A DNA stretch of 64,000 bases from Hemerocallis citrina (GCA_017893485.1 CM030362.1:186244813-186308812); one strand, 5' to 3'; numbered from the stretch's first letter, positions 11,050-20,690 are shown. The notes: generated by a model from the letters alone, not told the origin. Translations and numbers: made by a program.

Positions 11050-11446
11050 TCAGGGGTCGACCTCTTGGAGTTGCTCCGAGCCATCATCGCTCGGCACAGT
11101 AACTATAGCCTTCTTGACTTTCGCCTCGTCCTCGTCCTCGGCCTCGTTCTCCGTCTCGTCTTCGGCCTCATCCTCGGCCTCATCCTCGGACTCGCCCGTA
11201 CCTTCAACGCCCTCACCCCCCTCGGGTCTGAGCATTGCCGGAAGAATTTCTTCCTCCCCCTCCACAGGATCGTAAAAGTGATAGGAGGAGGTGTCGAACC
11301 CTGGGGTTCCGAGCCGAGATGTGTAGCAATGCGCTGCCGTAGGCTTCCTCCATGTTTTTGAACATATGGGCTTCGGCCTCATCCTGGATGGCCTTCTTCG
11401 CCTTGGCCACCTTTGACGCATGCTTGGCCAACACCTTCTTGGTCGA
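11050..11446 (-). CDS. Element B antisense gene, exon 3 distal part (acidic tail)
   Basis: Open frame from the left edge of element C to a TGA at 11050-11052. It begins STKKVLAKHASKVAKAKKAI and continues through a conserved block (HMFKNMEEAYGSALLHI, then ARNPGFDTSSYHFYDPVEG, after allowing for one possible frame change). It then enters a very acidic Glu/Asp-rich tail ending EVDP. The element C copy (16565-16917) has the same block, a similar acidic tail and the ending VDP. The 5' continuation of this exon is at 25321-25619, on the other side of element C. Confidence 0.68.
11442..11446. repeat. Left target-site duplication of element C (GTCGA)
   Basis: GTCGA borders the left LTR edge at 11447. 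The partner at 25321-25325 is GTCGT, a 4 of 5 match. Joining the two flanks restores the reading frame order of the antisense exon. Confidence 0.8.
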
Positions 11447-12044
11447 TGTTGCCGCTAAATTGGTGTGGGGGCAAACCGATGGAATTTGTGGATTCTTAGG
11501 AAAACTGAATAGCAAACCTGTGTACCTGTTCCGTTGGAGATTGAAGCTGACTCCTGCCGTACACCTGCAAAAAGTGCGAGACACCGGAGTTGTTCCCGGC
11601 GATGCACCCTCCGACGCTCAAGTCAGTAATCAGGGAAGATTATGAAACAGCTCAAAAATTGGAAAAAGATTGATTACCTCTTAATGGAGATGGATGGGAG
11701 GTATTCATAGGCACCATTGGGATCAGATTAGGAATGTAATCCCCCTGTGGTTAGATAAGGAATGTAATCCCTAATCCCCAGTGAAGGGATAGATATGAAT
11801 CAGGGCCGTTGATTAGGATCTAACCAGAAACCCTAATTCTATCCCTTCTGGACCGGGTTTGCTGTGGGTTGAGGCCCGCACCCAGCTGAGGTGGATCCAT
11901 TCGCGGGTAAGTGGGTCTTCGGGGAAGATAACCAGTACCCGCTTCAGACCCGTTGGTAAGTGAAATTACCGTTTTACCCCTGAGCTTCAAGATTCGTGCC
12001 CGATTCGGATGGTTCCGATTTAACCCCATTTTTAGCCTACATCA
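11447..12044 (-). repeat. Element C 3' LTR
   Basis: Matches 24721-25320 over its full length. Edges are TGTTGCCG (left) and CTACATCA (right). The TATA-like box seen in the 5' LTR is mutated here (TATTCATA). Short frames inside are chance. Confidence 0.95.
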
Positions 12045-12060
12045 CGAGCCCCCCACTCCT
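12045..12060 (-). other. Element C polypurine tract
   Basis: Read on the minus strand this is AGGAGTGGGGGGCTCG directly before the 3' LTR. The same tract (GAGAGTGGGGGGCTCG) precedes the 3' LTR of element B. Confidence 0.9.
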
Positions 12061-12462
12061 AAAGACTGAGTTTGGTCAGCCTCTGAGGAGTAGTTTAACT
12101 GTTTTAGTGGCTAGTGGAGTTGTATCGGAGTTCGAATGGAGGGTTTTGAATCTTGAGGGGGGTAGTGAGGTGATTTTTGAAGCTGTAAGCTATTCTTAAG
12201 TTTTTCTGAATATCCGACGGTCTTTATCTATTTTTTTCGAATTATTTATTTAATTTTGCGATGTGTTAACCAGTCATTCGGGGGCCTTCACAATACATTC
12301 TAGGCAATAATTGTTCGCTCAGGGGTTCAAAAATATTCCCCCAAATTTATAATTATTTTCTAGAATTTCTAGTGAATTTTCCCGAATTTTTAGTTATTTT
12401 TTCGCAATTTTTAAATAAATAAAACGATTAAAATAAATAAAAACTGATTTTTAATACCTATT
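12061..12462 (-). other. Conserved noncoding 3' region of element C
   Basis: AT-rich, no gene. The part next to the polypurine tract (a TTTAGTGGCTAGTGGAGTTG-like block) matches 28700-28815 of element B in reverse, so this is a family-specific 3' untranslated region. Confidence 0.6.
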
Positions 12463-14185
12463 TATGGCGTGGCTTGATCTGGACCCTTTATCTGTGTTGA
12501 GCACGATTTTCTGGGCGATCGGACGGTCGTAGTCGCTCGGCAGGTTTTTTTCTCCGTTTTGGAGCTCGGATGGGCACTTGCTCAGCAGCCGACCGGGGTC
12601 TGAGGGTTCGGCTGTCCGAGCGACGTGGCACGATCTGAGCTGTCGGATCCCAGCAAGAATCTCGAGGAGGCGCGTTTCCCAAAAAAATGTTATCTTGTCG
12701 TTTAGCGCACATGGCACGATCTGGACCGTCCATCACCGGAAGCGCGAATTTCTGGAAGATCCAACGGTCGTAGTCGCTCGGCGGCTTTTTTCCCCATTTC
12801 GGAGCTCGGATGGGCACTTGCTCGGCAGCCGACCGGAGGCCTAGGGGGTCGGCAGTCCGAGCAACGTGGGGCAATCTGAGCCGTTGGATGGTGGCACGAA
12901 TCTCGAGACGGGCCCAATTCCCAAGAAAACGCTATCTTGTCGTTTAGGGACGCTGGCAAGATCTGGGCCGTCTGATCGAGATCTTACACGAATGTTGAGG
13001 GAAAAGTGAATTTTCTCCGTTTTGGGGCTCGGATGGGCACTTGCTCGGCAGCCGACCGGAGGCCTAGGGGCTCATCAGTCCGATTTACGTGGCGCGATCT
13101 GAGCCGTTGGATGGTGGCACGAATCTCGAGATGGGCCCATTTTTCAAGAAAATGCTATCTTGTCGTTTAGCGACGCTGGCAAGATCTGGGCCATCTGATC
13201 GAGATCTTACACGAATGTTGAGGGAAAAGTGAATTTTCTCCGTTTTGGGGCTCGGATGGGCACTTGCTCGGCAGCCAACCGGAGGACTAGGGGCTCGGCA
13301 GGCCGAGCGATGTGGCGCGATCTGAGCCGTTGGATCTTGGCACGAATCTCGAGACGGGCCCATTTCCCAAGAAAATGCTATCTTGTCGTTTAGTGACGCT
13401 GGCAAGATCTGGGCCGTCTGATCGAGATCTTACACGAATGTTGAGGGAAAAGTGAATTTTCTCCGTTTTTTGGGGCTCGGATGGGCACTTGCTCGGCAGC
13501 CGACCGGAGGCCTAGGGGCTCGTCAGTCGGAGCAACGTGGCGCGATCTGAGCCATTGGATGGTGGCACGAATCTCGAGACGGGCCCGATTTCCCAAGAAA
13601 ATGCTATCTTGTCGTTTAGCGACGCTGGCAAGATCAGGGCCGTCTGATCGAGATCTTACACGAATGTTGAGGGAAAAGTGAATTTTCTCCGTTTTGGGGC
13701 TCGGATGGGCACTTGCTCGGCAGCCGGTCGGAGGACTAGGGGCTCGGCAGGCCGAGCGATGTGGCGCGATCTGAGCCGTTGGATGGTGGCACGAATCTCG
13801 AGACGGGCCCATTTTTCAAGAAAATGCTATCTTGTCGTTTAGCGACGCTGGCAAGATCTGGGCCGTCTGATCGAGATCTTACACGAATGTTGAGGGAAAA
13901 GTGAATTTTCTCCGTTTTGGGGCTCGGATGGGCACTTGCTCGGTAGCCGACCTGAGGCCTAGGGGCTCGTCAGTCCGAGCAACGTGGCGCGATCTGAGCC
14001 GTTGGATGGTGGCACGAATCTCGAGATGGGCCCATTTCCTAAGAAAATGCTATCTTGTCGTTTAGCGACGCTGGCAAGATCTGGGCCGTCTGATCGAGAT
14101 CTTACACGAATGTTGAGGGAAAAGTGAATTTTCTCCGTTTTGGGGCTCGGATGGGCACTTGCTCGGCAGCCGACCGGGCTCTTTG
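12463..14185 (+). repeat. 223-bp tandem array of element C (eight units)
   Basis: The anchor GCTCGGATGGGCACTTGCTC recurs at 12564, 12804, 13026, 13250, 13475, 13699, 13922 and 14145. The first two units are about 240 bp and the rest about 223 bp. Units carry a long palindrome-poor GC-rich half and an ACACGAATGTTGAGGG half. The array ends just upstream of the antisense gene promoter. A related array of about 250-bp units occupies the same place in element B (27640-28400). Confidence 0.93.
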
Positions 14186-14382
14186 ATGTCGGGGTCGGAT
14201 CACACGTCGCTCGGATTTTGATCCCGTGTGTGCCGAGCTATTTAGCTTGTATCGAATCGTTTTGCCTTTTTGCCAACCGTTGCTGCTTGGGTACAAAGTC
14301 GTTTGGGCTTTCGTAACGCTTCAAAAGCTGATCAAGAGTCGCGCCCTTTCGTTAGGAAGCCCAAGAGACTTTTTCTTTTTAC
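14186..14382 (+). other. Upstream region of the antisense gene in C
   Basis: Noncoding sequence between the tandem array and the TATA-like box. The segment from about 14355 (AGCCCAAGAGACTTTTTC) is conserved in element B on the opposite strand, which suggests promoter function. Confidence 0.5.
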
Positions 14383-14390
14383 TATAAATC
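14383..14390 (+). promoter_or_regulatory. TATA-like box of the antisense gene, element C copy
   Basis: TATAAATC about 195 bases upstream of the ATG at 14583, within a stretch conserved in element B (TATAAGTT at 27487-27494, minus strand). This is a plausible core promoter reading away from the 3' LTR, opposite to pol. Confidence 0.6.
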
Positions 14391-14582
14391 TTCACTCCCC
14401 CACCCCCAATCTCATTATTCACTTTTACTTTCTCACTCAAGTTTTTACTCTTTACCATCGAAGTTTTTAGCTCCCGGGTGGCGCTGCTAGCTGTCGCGGC
14501 AAGGCGTTTCTTTGCTCCGGCGAACTTTTCCGGCTGTAACAGTCACTTCAAGGTCAGTCTCTCTCCTCTCTCTTTAGAAAAA

Positions 14583-15567
14583 ATGGTTAAGATTACTTCT
14601 TCGGATGAGACCCCCGCCTCGGACCGAGTCGTTAGCCGAGCGGGTAAAGAGAAGGAGGTGGTGGAGCCGACCGAGCAGACCGTGGTCCGGCCGAGCGAGA
14701 GTGGGGAGGTCGCCGAGCCGCTCCAGGATGTTTCGGCGAGGTCCCGGAAGGGTAAGGGAGTGGTCACGATCATAGAGCAGCCGAAGACGGCAAGGGAGTT
14801 CGATCGGCAGCCGATCTCTCTGTCGAGCGTTGGGGGAGTACGGAGCTACTCCGAAGAGATGCTGGAGAAGGTGACCCAGGGCACCGCCAAGTCCGTAGAG
14901 GAGAACGAGCCGAGAGAGATGTCCGAGGTGGACCATATCTCTTCGGTCCTTACTGAGGCTGATCTGCAACGGATCCGGACAGGATTCCAGATCCCTGCCG
15001 AGTATGGGCTACTTCTCCCCGGACCTGGTTTCCGTGCCTGCACGTCATCTTCGGCCGACGCGTGCATTTTTCTGGTCGACCCCTTGGCCGCCAGGCTTCA
15101 CTTTCCGTTGCATCCGTTCATTGCCGAGGTCCTCAATTGGTACGCCCTGTATCCTGCCCAGCTGATGCCGAACACTTGGAGGCACGTCTTGGCATTTGTT
15201 CTTCAGTGTCAAGAGATCGGCGCCGAGCCAAGTTTGTTCCTCCTTCGGAGCCTCTACCGTCCTTGCCAGCTAAATAGGAACGAGCAGAGGTTCTACCTTT
15301 TGCCGCGGACAGGCGTGAAGTTGATCGAGAACCCAGACTCGATCAAGCATTGGAAGGAGAAGTACTTCATTGTCCGAGCTCCCGAACCCTGGGCAATTCC
15401 GATAGCTTGGTCGAGGGAAGGCCTGCCCAAGCGAGCGAAGAAGGAGCCAGTGCTTAATGACGAGGCGACGGAAGTCCTCAAGAAACTCCTCGGTCTGCCG
15501 ACGCTAAGTTGGAAGGACATTACCGAGGAGGCTTTGTTCCGAGGGGGTCTCAGTCCGATCGACCCCA
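14583..15567 (+). CDS. Antisense gene exon 1 in C: Transposase_28-like ('putative gypsy type') domain
   Basis: The ATG at 14583 (MVKITSSDETPASD) is chosen because the same start (MVKISSTDETPSSD) is conserved in element B at 27297; the frame is also open further upstream. Residues 1-135 are low-complexity and charged. Residues about 139-225 (GLLLPGPGFR, LHFPLHPFIAEVLNWY, QLMPNTWRHVLAF, FLLRSLYRPC) resemble the plant 'putative gypsy type transposon' family (Pfam Transposase_28). A conserved KHWKEKYFIVRAP segment follows. The exon ends at 15567 with donor A|GTACGC, conserved in B as A|GTACGC. The function of this family is unknown. The gene runs opposite to pol, with its own TATA-like box upstream. 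Confidence 0.75.
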
Positions 15568-15643
15568 GTACGCCTCTGATATTTTTACTTTTTCATTGAA
15601 GTTCTTGAAAATTTTTCTAAGTTTTTTTATTCGGTTTGTGCAG
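15568..15643 (+). other. Intron 1 of the antisense gene (element C)
   Basis: A 76-base T-rich interval starting GTACGCCTCTGATA and ending GGTTTGTGCAG. The element B copy has the same donor and a TTTGCAG acceptor at the equivalent place (26215-26296), although the intron bodies have diverged. Splicing joins DP to a short linker before MDYRALM. Confidence 0.7.
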
Positions 15644-16161
15644 AGTCTTCCAGTATGGACTATAGGGCGTTGATGGTGAAGGCCAAGGCGGCTAGGGAGC
15701 AGGAGGCGAAGAAGAAGAAGAGACATTCGACGGGGCCTCAGGGCGGCCGAGCGCCGAAGATACCTTCCGTCCCTAAGACCGCCGACCTGCTGGTGGTCGA
15801 GGTCCTAGAAGCCGATCCCGAGCAAGACCAGGTCGCGGCCTCCGATCTCCCTTCCTCGGATGCGCCGACTCCACCGGCGAAGACCGATGCTCCCGGCTCG
15901 TCGAGCGGCGCGTTCAACGTGAGCGCAGCATTATCCCTTCAAGTTCCGCCCCTCACTATCGAAGCAGAGAAGATTCTGACCGAGGAGCATAAGCAGATCT
16001 TCGTCCCCGACTGGCAAGTAATGAAGGTCGACGGCTTCTTGGGGGATGGCAACATTTGTATGCAGGCGGTGAAGCATCTGCCGACCTCCAAGGACCGAGC
16101 GGCGCTTAAGTCCAGAGAGGTCGGGGACGCTACAATGCAGATCGCTCAGAACACTATGTCG
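15644..16161 (+). CDS. Antisense gene exon 2 in C
   Basis: Open frame between a CAG acceptor and a consensus donor (ATGTCG|GTAAGTAGA). It starts with the conserved MDYRALMVKAKAAREQEAK, a basic stretch (KKKKR) that could act as a nuclear signal, then a Pro/Ala/Asp-rich linker. A conserved block follows: FVPDWQVMKVDGFLGDGNIC, then MQAVKHLPTSKDRAALKSRE. The same blocks occur in element B (25698-26214), where a one-base change breaks the frame. I know no domain name for the DWQVMKVDGFLGDG block. Confidence 0.75.
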
Positions 16162-16253
16162 GTAAGTAGACTGAACACCTTCGCCTTGAAGCATTTTTTG
16201 CGAAATTTCCTAAGTTTTTAGGTCCGGATTCTAACTGCTTGTTCTTTTTTCAG
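16162..16253 (+). other. Intron 2 of the antisense gene (element C)
   Basis: 92 bases from GTAAGTAGACTG to TTCTTTTTTCAG, good matches to plant splice consensus. Element B has the same donor (GTAAGTACTAG) and a GTTTTCAG acceptor at 25620-25697. This is the strongest intron in the window. Confidence 0.82.
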
Positions 16254-16917
16254 ACCCTCTGCCACTTCAACTTCTTGCTCGAAGAGTTCGCGAGCAAAGA
16301 ACAGGAGCTGACGGTGCAGTACGACCGGGAGAGGTCGGAGCGTGCAAAAGCTGTGAAGCTGCTCGATGCTGAGCAACTCCTCTCGGCAAAACGCGGTGCT
16401 GAGGTGGCAGGGTTGGAGGCAAAGCTGGTCGAAGCTATGCAGCGGTCGACGGACGAGGCAGCCAAGCTCGAGGCCTTGGAGAAGGAGAATGCCGAGCTTA
16501 AGGAGGAGCTGGTCAAAGCCCGGTCGGAGGCGGAGAAAGCTCGGAAGGAGACCGAGAGGATCAGGGGCGAAGCACCAGTCGAAGGTGGCGAAGGCGAAGA
16601 GGGCTGTCCAGCAAGAGGCCGAGGAGCACATGTTCAAGAACATGGAGGATGCGTACGGCCGAGCCCTGTTTCATATCGCAGCTCGGAACCCGGGGTTCGA
16701 CACCTCCTCCTACCACTTCTACGACCCTGTGGAGGGGGAGGAGGAGCTTCCTTCGGCAATGCTCGGACCCGAGGGGCAGGCTGATGTTGGCGAAGGCACG
16801 GGTGAGACAGAGGCCGAGGATGAGGAGGAGGACGGCTCCGAGGATGAGGACATGGACGAGGGCTTGGGAATCATTGGGGGGTCGGCAGACCCGAGCGACA
16901 AAAAGGTCGACCCCTAA
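16254..16917 (+). pseudogene. Antisense gene exon 3 in C: coiled coil and acidic tail, one frameshift
   Basis: Begins TLCHFNFLLEEFASKEQEL and continues as a long heptad-rich coiled coil (AKLEALEKENAELKEELVKA). Near 16560-16575 the frame shifts by one base. The second frame holds the conserved KHQSKVAKAKRAVQQEAEEH, HMFKNMEDAYGRALFHI and ARNPGFDTSSYHFYDPVEG blocks. It then runs into a Glu/Asp-rich tail ending KKVDP with TAA at 16915-16917. In element B the same region is open across the junction once element C is set aside, so the shift is a mutation of this copy. Complete, the protein would be about 720 residues. Confidence 0.72.
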
Positions 16918-17131
16918 CTTGGTTGCATCTATGGTCTTCTTTCTGCCCTTTTTTTTGTGTGTAAAGCCTGACCGCGGACTGGCCACCGCTCTTGTAATGC
17001 TTTTTGAGTTTTGAATGAAAACACTTTTTGTTTGGCCAAAAATTCTCCAAGTGTTGGATCTCGGATTTTATGTTTGACTAGTTGCAAAATTTCACCAAGT
17101 GTTGGGCATCAGATTTATCTTTGCTTTTCAG
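16918..17131 (+). other. Spacer between antisense gene and first coiled-coil cassette in C
   Basis: T-rich 3' region containing two CAAGTGTTGG motifs. It ends with TTTGCTTTTCAG, a good splice acceptor, directly before the coiled-coil frame. It could be an intron after stop-codon read-past, or an intergenic region. Confidence 0.5.
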
Positions 17132-17971
17132 GTGAAGTTTAGTCCGATCACGGAGGTTTCGTATCTTCGTAAGGAGCTAAAAGAGACGAAGCGAGCGCTT
17201 TCTCATAGCCGAGAGAGGCGGTTTTATATGCTCTTGAAGCTGAAGGAGATAAAGGCGGCTGCGAGGGGGTATTGTCGTGAGTTGAAGCAACTACGGAAGC
17301 AACCCCAAGCTTCTCGTCTCGAAGGTGAGAGAGAGGGACTTCGTAGGGAGATTTTTGTTGCCGAGCAAAAGAATAGCGAGCTCTTGGTCGAGATCCGTCA
17401 CTTGGAGGTAACGGAGAAAGAACATTCGGCGAAAGAAGAGAAGTTAGCCTTCGAGTTGGAGAAGTTGTCATCCGAGCGCCAAGAGTTGTTGGCCAAGATT
17501 GACAAGCTTAGGAGGATTACGATAGACAAGGGGATCGAGGTCACCCATTATCGACGTCTTGCGACCGATAGCGCCAATGTTGCGGGCTCGTCATGACCTC
17601 CTCGTTTGAAGATGTCGGCACAGGATGATGTTCTGAGAGATAGAATTATCGAGATGGAGGAGGAGATCGCGTCGCTCAAGCCTCTACCTAATAGGGCCAA
17701 CGTTTGTAGTACGTCGTGTACTCGCGAAGAGAGCGAGAAAGGAATTACTTTCTACGAACTTGCGACTCGTCAGCCTCCAGTGAGGCGGAGTCCTACTGAC
17801 GCTCAGAGTGGTGTAGCCGTCTCGTCTAGCGGCGCCTCAGTTGGTGCCATAGCTAGAGTTAGCGGCGGAGGGGGATCTCGCTTTGCTGGTTTGTAATCGA
17901 GCTCGGAGGTTAGGCATCGCCGCCCCCGCGTTTCCTTGAACCGGAGCGCTCCCCTTCCAAAGAGGCACTAA
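17132..17971 (+). pseudogene. Antisense coiled-coil cassette 1 in C (two in-frame stops)
   Basis: One continuous frame apart from TGA at 17594-17596 and TAA at 17894-17896. It is collinear with the intact B ORF at 9972-10805: SPITEVSYLRKELKETKRAL, then LRKQPQASRLEGE, then LRRITIDKGIEVTHY, then CTREESEKG-FYELATR, then a Ser-rich tail ending LPKRH with TAA at 17969-17971. The pattern of conserved coiled coil plus CTREESE motif in two copies suggests past selection on the protein. Confidence 0.75.
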
Positions 17972-18165
17972 ACAAATTGTATTGTGTTCCTTTAAGTTAT
18001 TGTAAAACTCGACCGTAGCGTCGGTCTTGTTGTTTGTAGAGCTACTTTACTTGAATAAAAACCTTTGCTTTGCTTCTGATGTTGCGTAGGGAATATTGGC
18101 TTCATGTGTTGGACTTCGGCAATGTTTGAAATTTTGTTGTTTGTCTCTTCTTCTTTTCAGCTCGA
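17972..18165 (+). other. Spacer before second coiled-coil cassette
   Basis: Contains GAATAAAA near 18054, a possible poly(A) signal, then a CATGTGTTGGACTTCGG motif like those before the other cassette. It ends with a pyrimidine tract and TTTTCAG at about 18163. Confidence 0.5.
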
Positions 18166-18622
18166 GGCGGTAGCTCAGGACGTCGAGCCCACTTGCTCGG
18201 ATGACCATGCTCGAGCCGAGGTAGGCTCGGGGGTGACGAGGCTGCGCTTGGCGAGGTGCTGAGAGTGGCTCTATGAGGTCGAGCTAGGGTTGCACCGAGC
18301 CGAAAGCGAGCGGAACCATCTTCAGCTCATCCTAGGTCGGCGAGACATCGAGATCCGGCGTCTGGAGAGCAGGATCGCCGAAATGACCCCCATAGGAGAA
18401 GACGAAGGTTCGCCGGCCGCCTTTAGCAACGCCCTTCGGATCCAGTGCGTTCGGCACAATTTGTCGAAAATAGCGGCGGAGAGGGACGATCTGCTTTCTG
18501 AGATCCGTCACTTGCAGACTGTAGAGGCGGAGCTTCAGACGGAGGGAGAGGGACTGACAGCCGAGGTTTCCAAAATGACGACCGAACAGGACACTGATGA
18601 ACGTTTTCAAAGCCAAGTGTAG
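18166..18622 (+). pseudogene. Antisense coiled-coil cassette 2 in C
   Basis: Starts LEAVAQDVEPTCSDDHARAE after a splice-acceptor-like CAG, has one early TGA, then runs open to a stop at 18620-18622. Residues such as LGRRDIEIRRLESRIAEM and AAERDDLLSEIRHLQTVEAE predict coiled coil. The EIRHL(Q/E) segment recalls cassette 1 (VEIRHLEVTEKE), so the two may be ancient duplicates. No equivalent is visible in element B. Confidence 0.6.
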
Positions 18623-18945
18623 TGGGTTGGCCTTGTAATTTTTGTACTTTAAGGCCTTGTAACCTTGTTGTATGGAAGAGTCGCTTTGCATTGTACCCTA
18701 ATTATTAATAACATTTCTTTCTCGAACTTGCATGTCCTTTGTAGCTTAGTCGTTTTGTTTGTGATTGTGTTCGTCGCGTCGAGGTCCCTGAGCTGGCCTC
18801 TTGCTCGTTCGCGGTTCAGGGACATGAGCATTCGGGCAGTGGTGCCGAGCAGCGCTTCGGTCTCCTAATCTTACGACTTGCGTGATGAGTCGAGCCTTAC
18901 CTAATAGTGGGCTCGCTGACCATCGTAAGAGTAGTTCGACGGTCG
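18623..18945. other. Noncoding spacer between coiled-coil cassettes and 111-bp array
   Basis: T-rich sequence with no recognisable gene. It may hold the 3' end of the antisense transcript. Confidence 0.4.
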
Positions 18946-19425
18946 TGGAAGCAATTCCGAATGGTGACCCACTCCTAGCCCGCTTAGAAGCGAGCTTGCG
19001 GAGTAGAATCAAGCCAAGTGTTGGACTCCGGAACCATCGTTAGAGTTCAACGGTCGTGGGAGCAATTCCGAACGGCGACCTACTTCTAGCTCGCTTACGA
19101 GCGAACTCGCGAAGTAGGATCGAGCCGAGTGTTGGACTCCGGAACCATCGTTAGAGTTCAACGGTCGTGGGAGCAACTCCGAATGGCGACCCACTCCTAG
19201 CCCGCTTAGAAGCGAGCTTGCGGAGTAGAATCGAGCCAAGTGTTGGACTCCGGAACCATCGTTAGAGTTCAACGGTCGTGGGAGCAATTCCGAATGGCGA
19301 CCCACTCCTAGCCCGCTTAGAAGCGAGCTTGCGGAGTAGAATCGAGCCAAGTGTTGGACTCCGGAACCATCGTTAGAGTTCAACGGTCGTGGGAGCAATT
19401 CCGAATGGCGTCCCACTCCTAGCCC
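18946..19425 (-). repeat. 111-bp tandem array of element C
   Basis: About four units; the CCATCGTTAGAGTTCAACGG anchor recurs at 19034, 19145, 19256 and 19367, an exact 111-base spacing. It is the reverse complement of the 115-bp array of element B. Each unit contains GCCAAGTGTTGGACTCCGG, which shares CAAGTGTTGGA with the spacers before the coiled-coil cassettes. Confidence 0.92.
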
Positions 19426-20060
19426 ACTTATCTAACCTCTTCTTAATGCCGGAGAGGATCTGTCGGTTAGCATTTTCGGCTTGGCCATTCGACTGGGGAT
19501 GAGAAACGGAGGAGAACCGATGTTGGATAGCAAGGTCCTCGCATAGGGCTCGGAAGGCGGCCCCGGTGAATTGTGTTCCGTTGTCTGTTATCAGGACCCT
19601 AGGGATGCCGAATCGGCAGATCACGTTCTTCCAAAAGAATTGAACAACCTTGCTCTCGGTGATTGTGGCCAGGGGCTCGGCTTCTATCCATTTCGAAAAG
19701 TAGTCGATCGCCACGACTAAGAATTTGAACTGACCAGGAGCTGGGGGAAATGGCCCTAGTAAATCCATCTCCGACATTGCGAAAGGGATCGGACTTGATA
19801 GGGAAGTGAGTGGAGCTTGAGGGAGGCATCGGATGTCGGAGTATTTCTGATAGGAGCTGCATTGCCGAACGTGCCGTTCGGTGTCTCGTAGGAGAGTGGG
19901 CCAGAAATATCCGTAGTTCAGTACTTTGCGGGTTAAGGATCTGGAACCTGAATGTGCCCCGCCAATGCCCTCATGAAGCTCTTGTAGGGCGTAGTCTGCC
20001 TATTCGGGGGAGAGGCATCTCAGGTAGGGTCGGCCGTCTACCTGTGTGAAGGAGCGTTTG
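19421..20060 (-). pseudogene. Element C integrase, zinc finger and DDE core, C-terminus deleted
   Basis: From 20060 the minus strand shows the zinc region (HEGIGGAHSG with the two His, then CSSYQKYSD, where the second Cys pair has one Cys replaced by Tyr). The DDE core keeps all three acidic residues: MDLLGPFP, LITDNGTQF and GQAENANRQIL. There is at least one stop before the zinc finger. After KKRLDK the frame runs straight into the 111-bp array (WARSGTPFG). The C-terminal domain, present in element B, has been deleted, so this integrase is non-functional. Confidence 0.9.
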
Positions 20061-20249
20061 TATAAGATACCTCCGATCAGTGTATAACGCTCGGCTCGAG
20101 TTCTTACTCTTCAAGCCTCCTTGGGATCCCCGGGGAGGAGTCCATCCCTTAAGAACTCGACGAGGGGTTTCATCCAGTTGTCTTCGACCAGGACAGGCAG
20201 TGCCTCCATGGAGTCGGGGGTTTCGTCCTCTATACTCGGCTTCAGAAGG

Positions 20250-20690
20250 ACCTCTATCAGGACGGTCTGCTCGAGACCTTGAAGGGGGGAAGAGGCTAGT
20301 TTGGAGAGGGCGTCGACCTGAGCATTTTCTTCTCGGGGTATTCTTTGGATGAGGGCTTCTTCAAACAGTGCCATGAGGCCCCTGACCTTGGCTAAGTATT
20401 TGACCATCCTATCATCACGTGCTTCGTATTCGCCGAGAACTTGATTCACGACTAGCTGAGAGTCGCTGAAGATCCGGAGGCGCTGCGCTCATGCATTTCA
20501 GGCCATTCCAAGGCCGGCTATGAGTGCCTCGTATTCTGCTTCGTTGTTCGAGGCTTCGAAGTTTATACGGAGGGAGTATTGGAGGATGAAGTCATCTGGG
20601 CCGCCAGAATGACTCCTGCTCCGCTTCCCTCGTTGCAGGAGGACCCGTCCACATAAACTGACCAGATAGGCGGTCCCTTCACTGTTTGGC
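20250..20690 (-). pseudogene. Element C second RNase H (aRNH), Tat-clade hallmark
   Basis: A second RNase H follows the RT-linked one. Its first Asp is in SVYVDGSSCNEGSGAGVIL, the Glu in ASNNEAEYEALIAG, then SDSQLVVNQVLGEYE and QVDALSKLAS. All four carboxylates are visible but lie in different frames: a frame change near 20580 and two TGA stops near 20490 break the gene. An additional RNase H between RT and integrase is established as a feature of the Tat branch of plant Ty3/gypsy elements. Confidence 0.82.

Noticed and set aside
12451..13812. Many 80-140 residue frames over the 223-bp array
   Set aside because: Repeat units with length near a multiple of three give chance open frames; both strands show them.
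18746..19012. 88-residue minus-strand frame next to integrase
   Set aside because: Runs across the 111-bp array and spacer and ends in the array unit; not conserved in element B.
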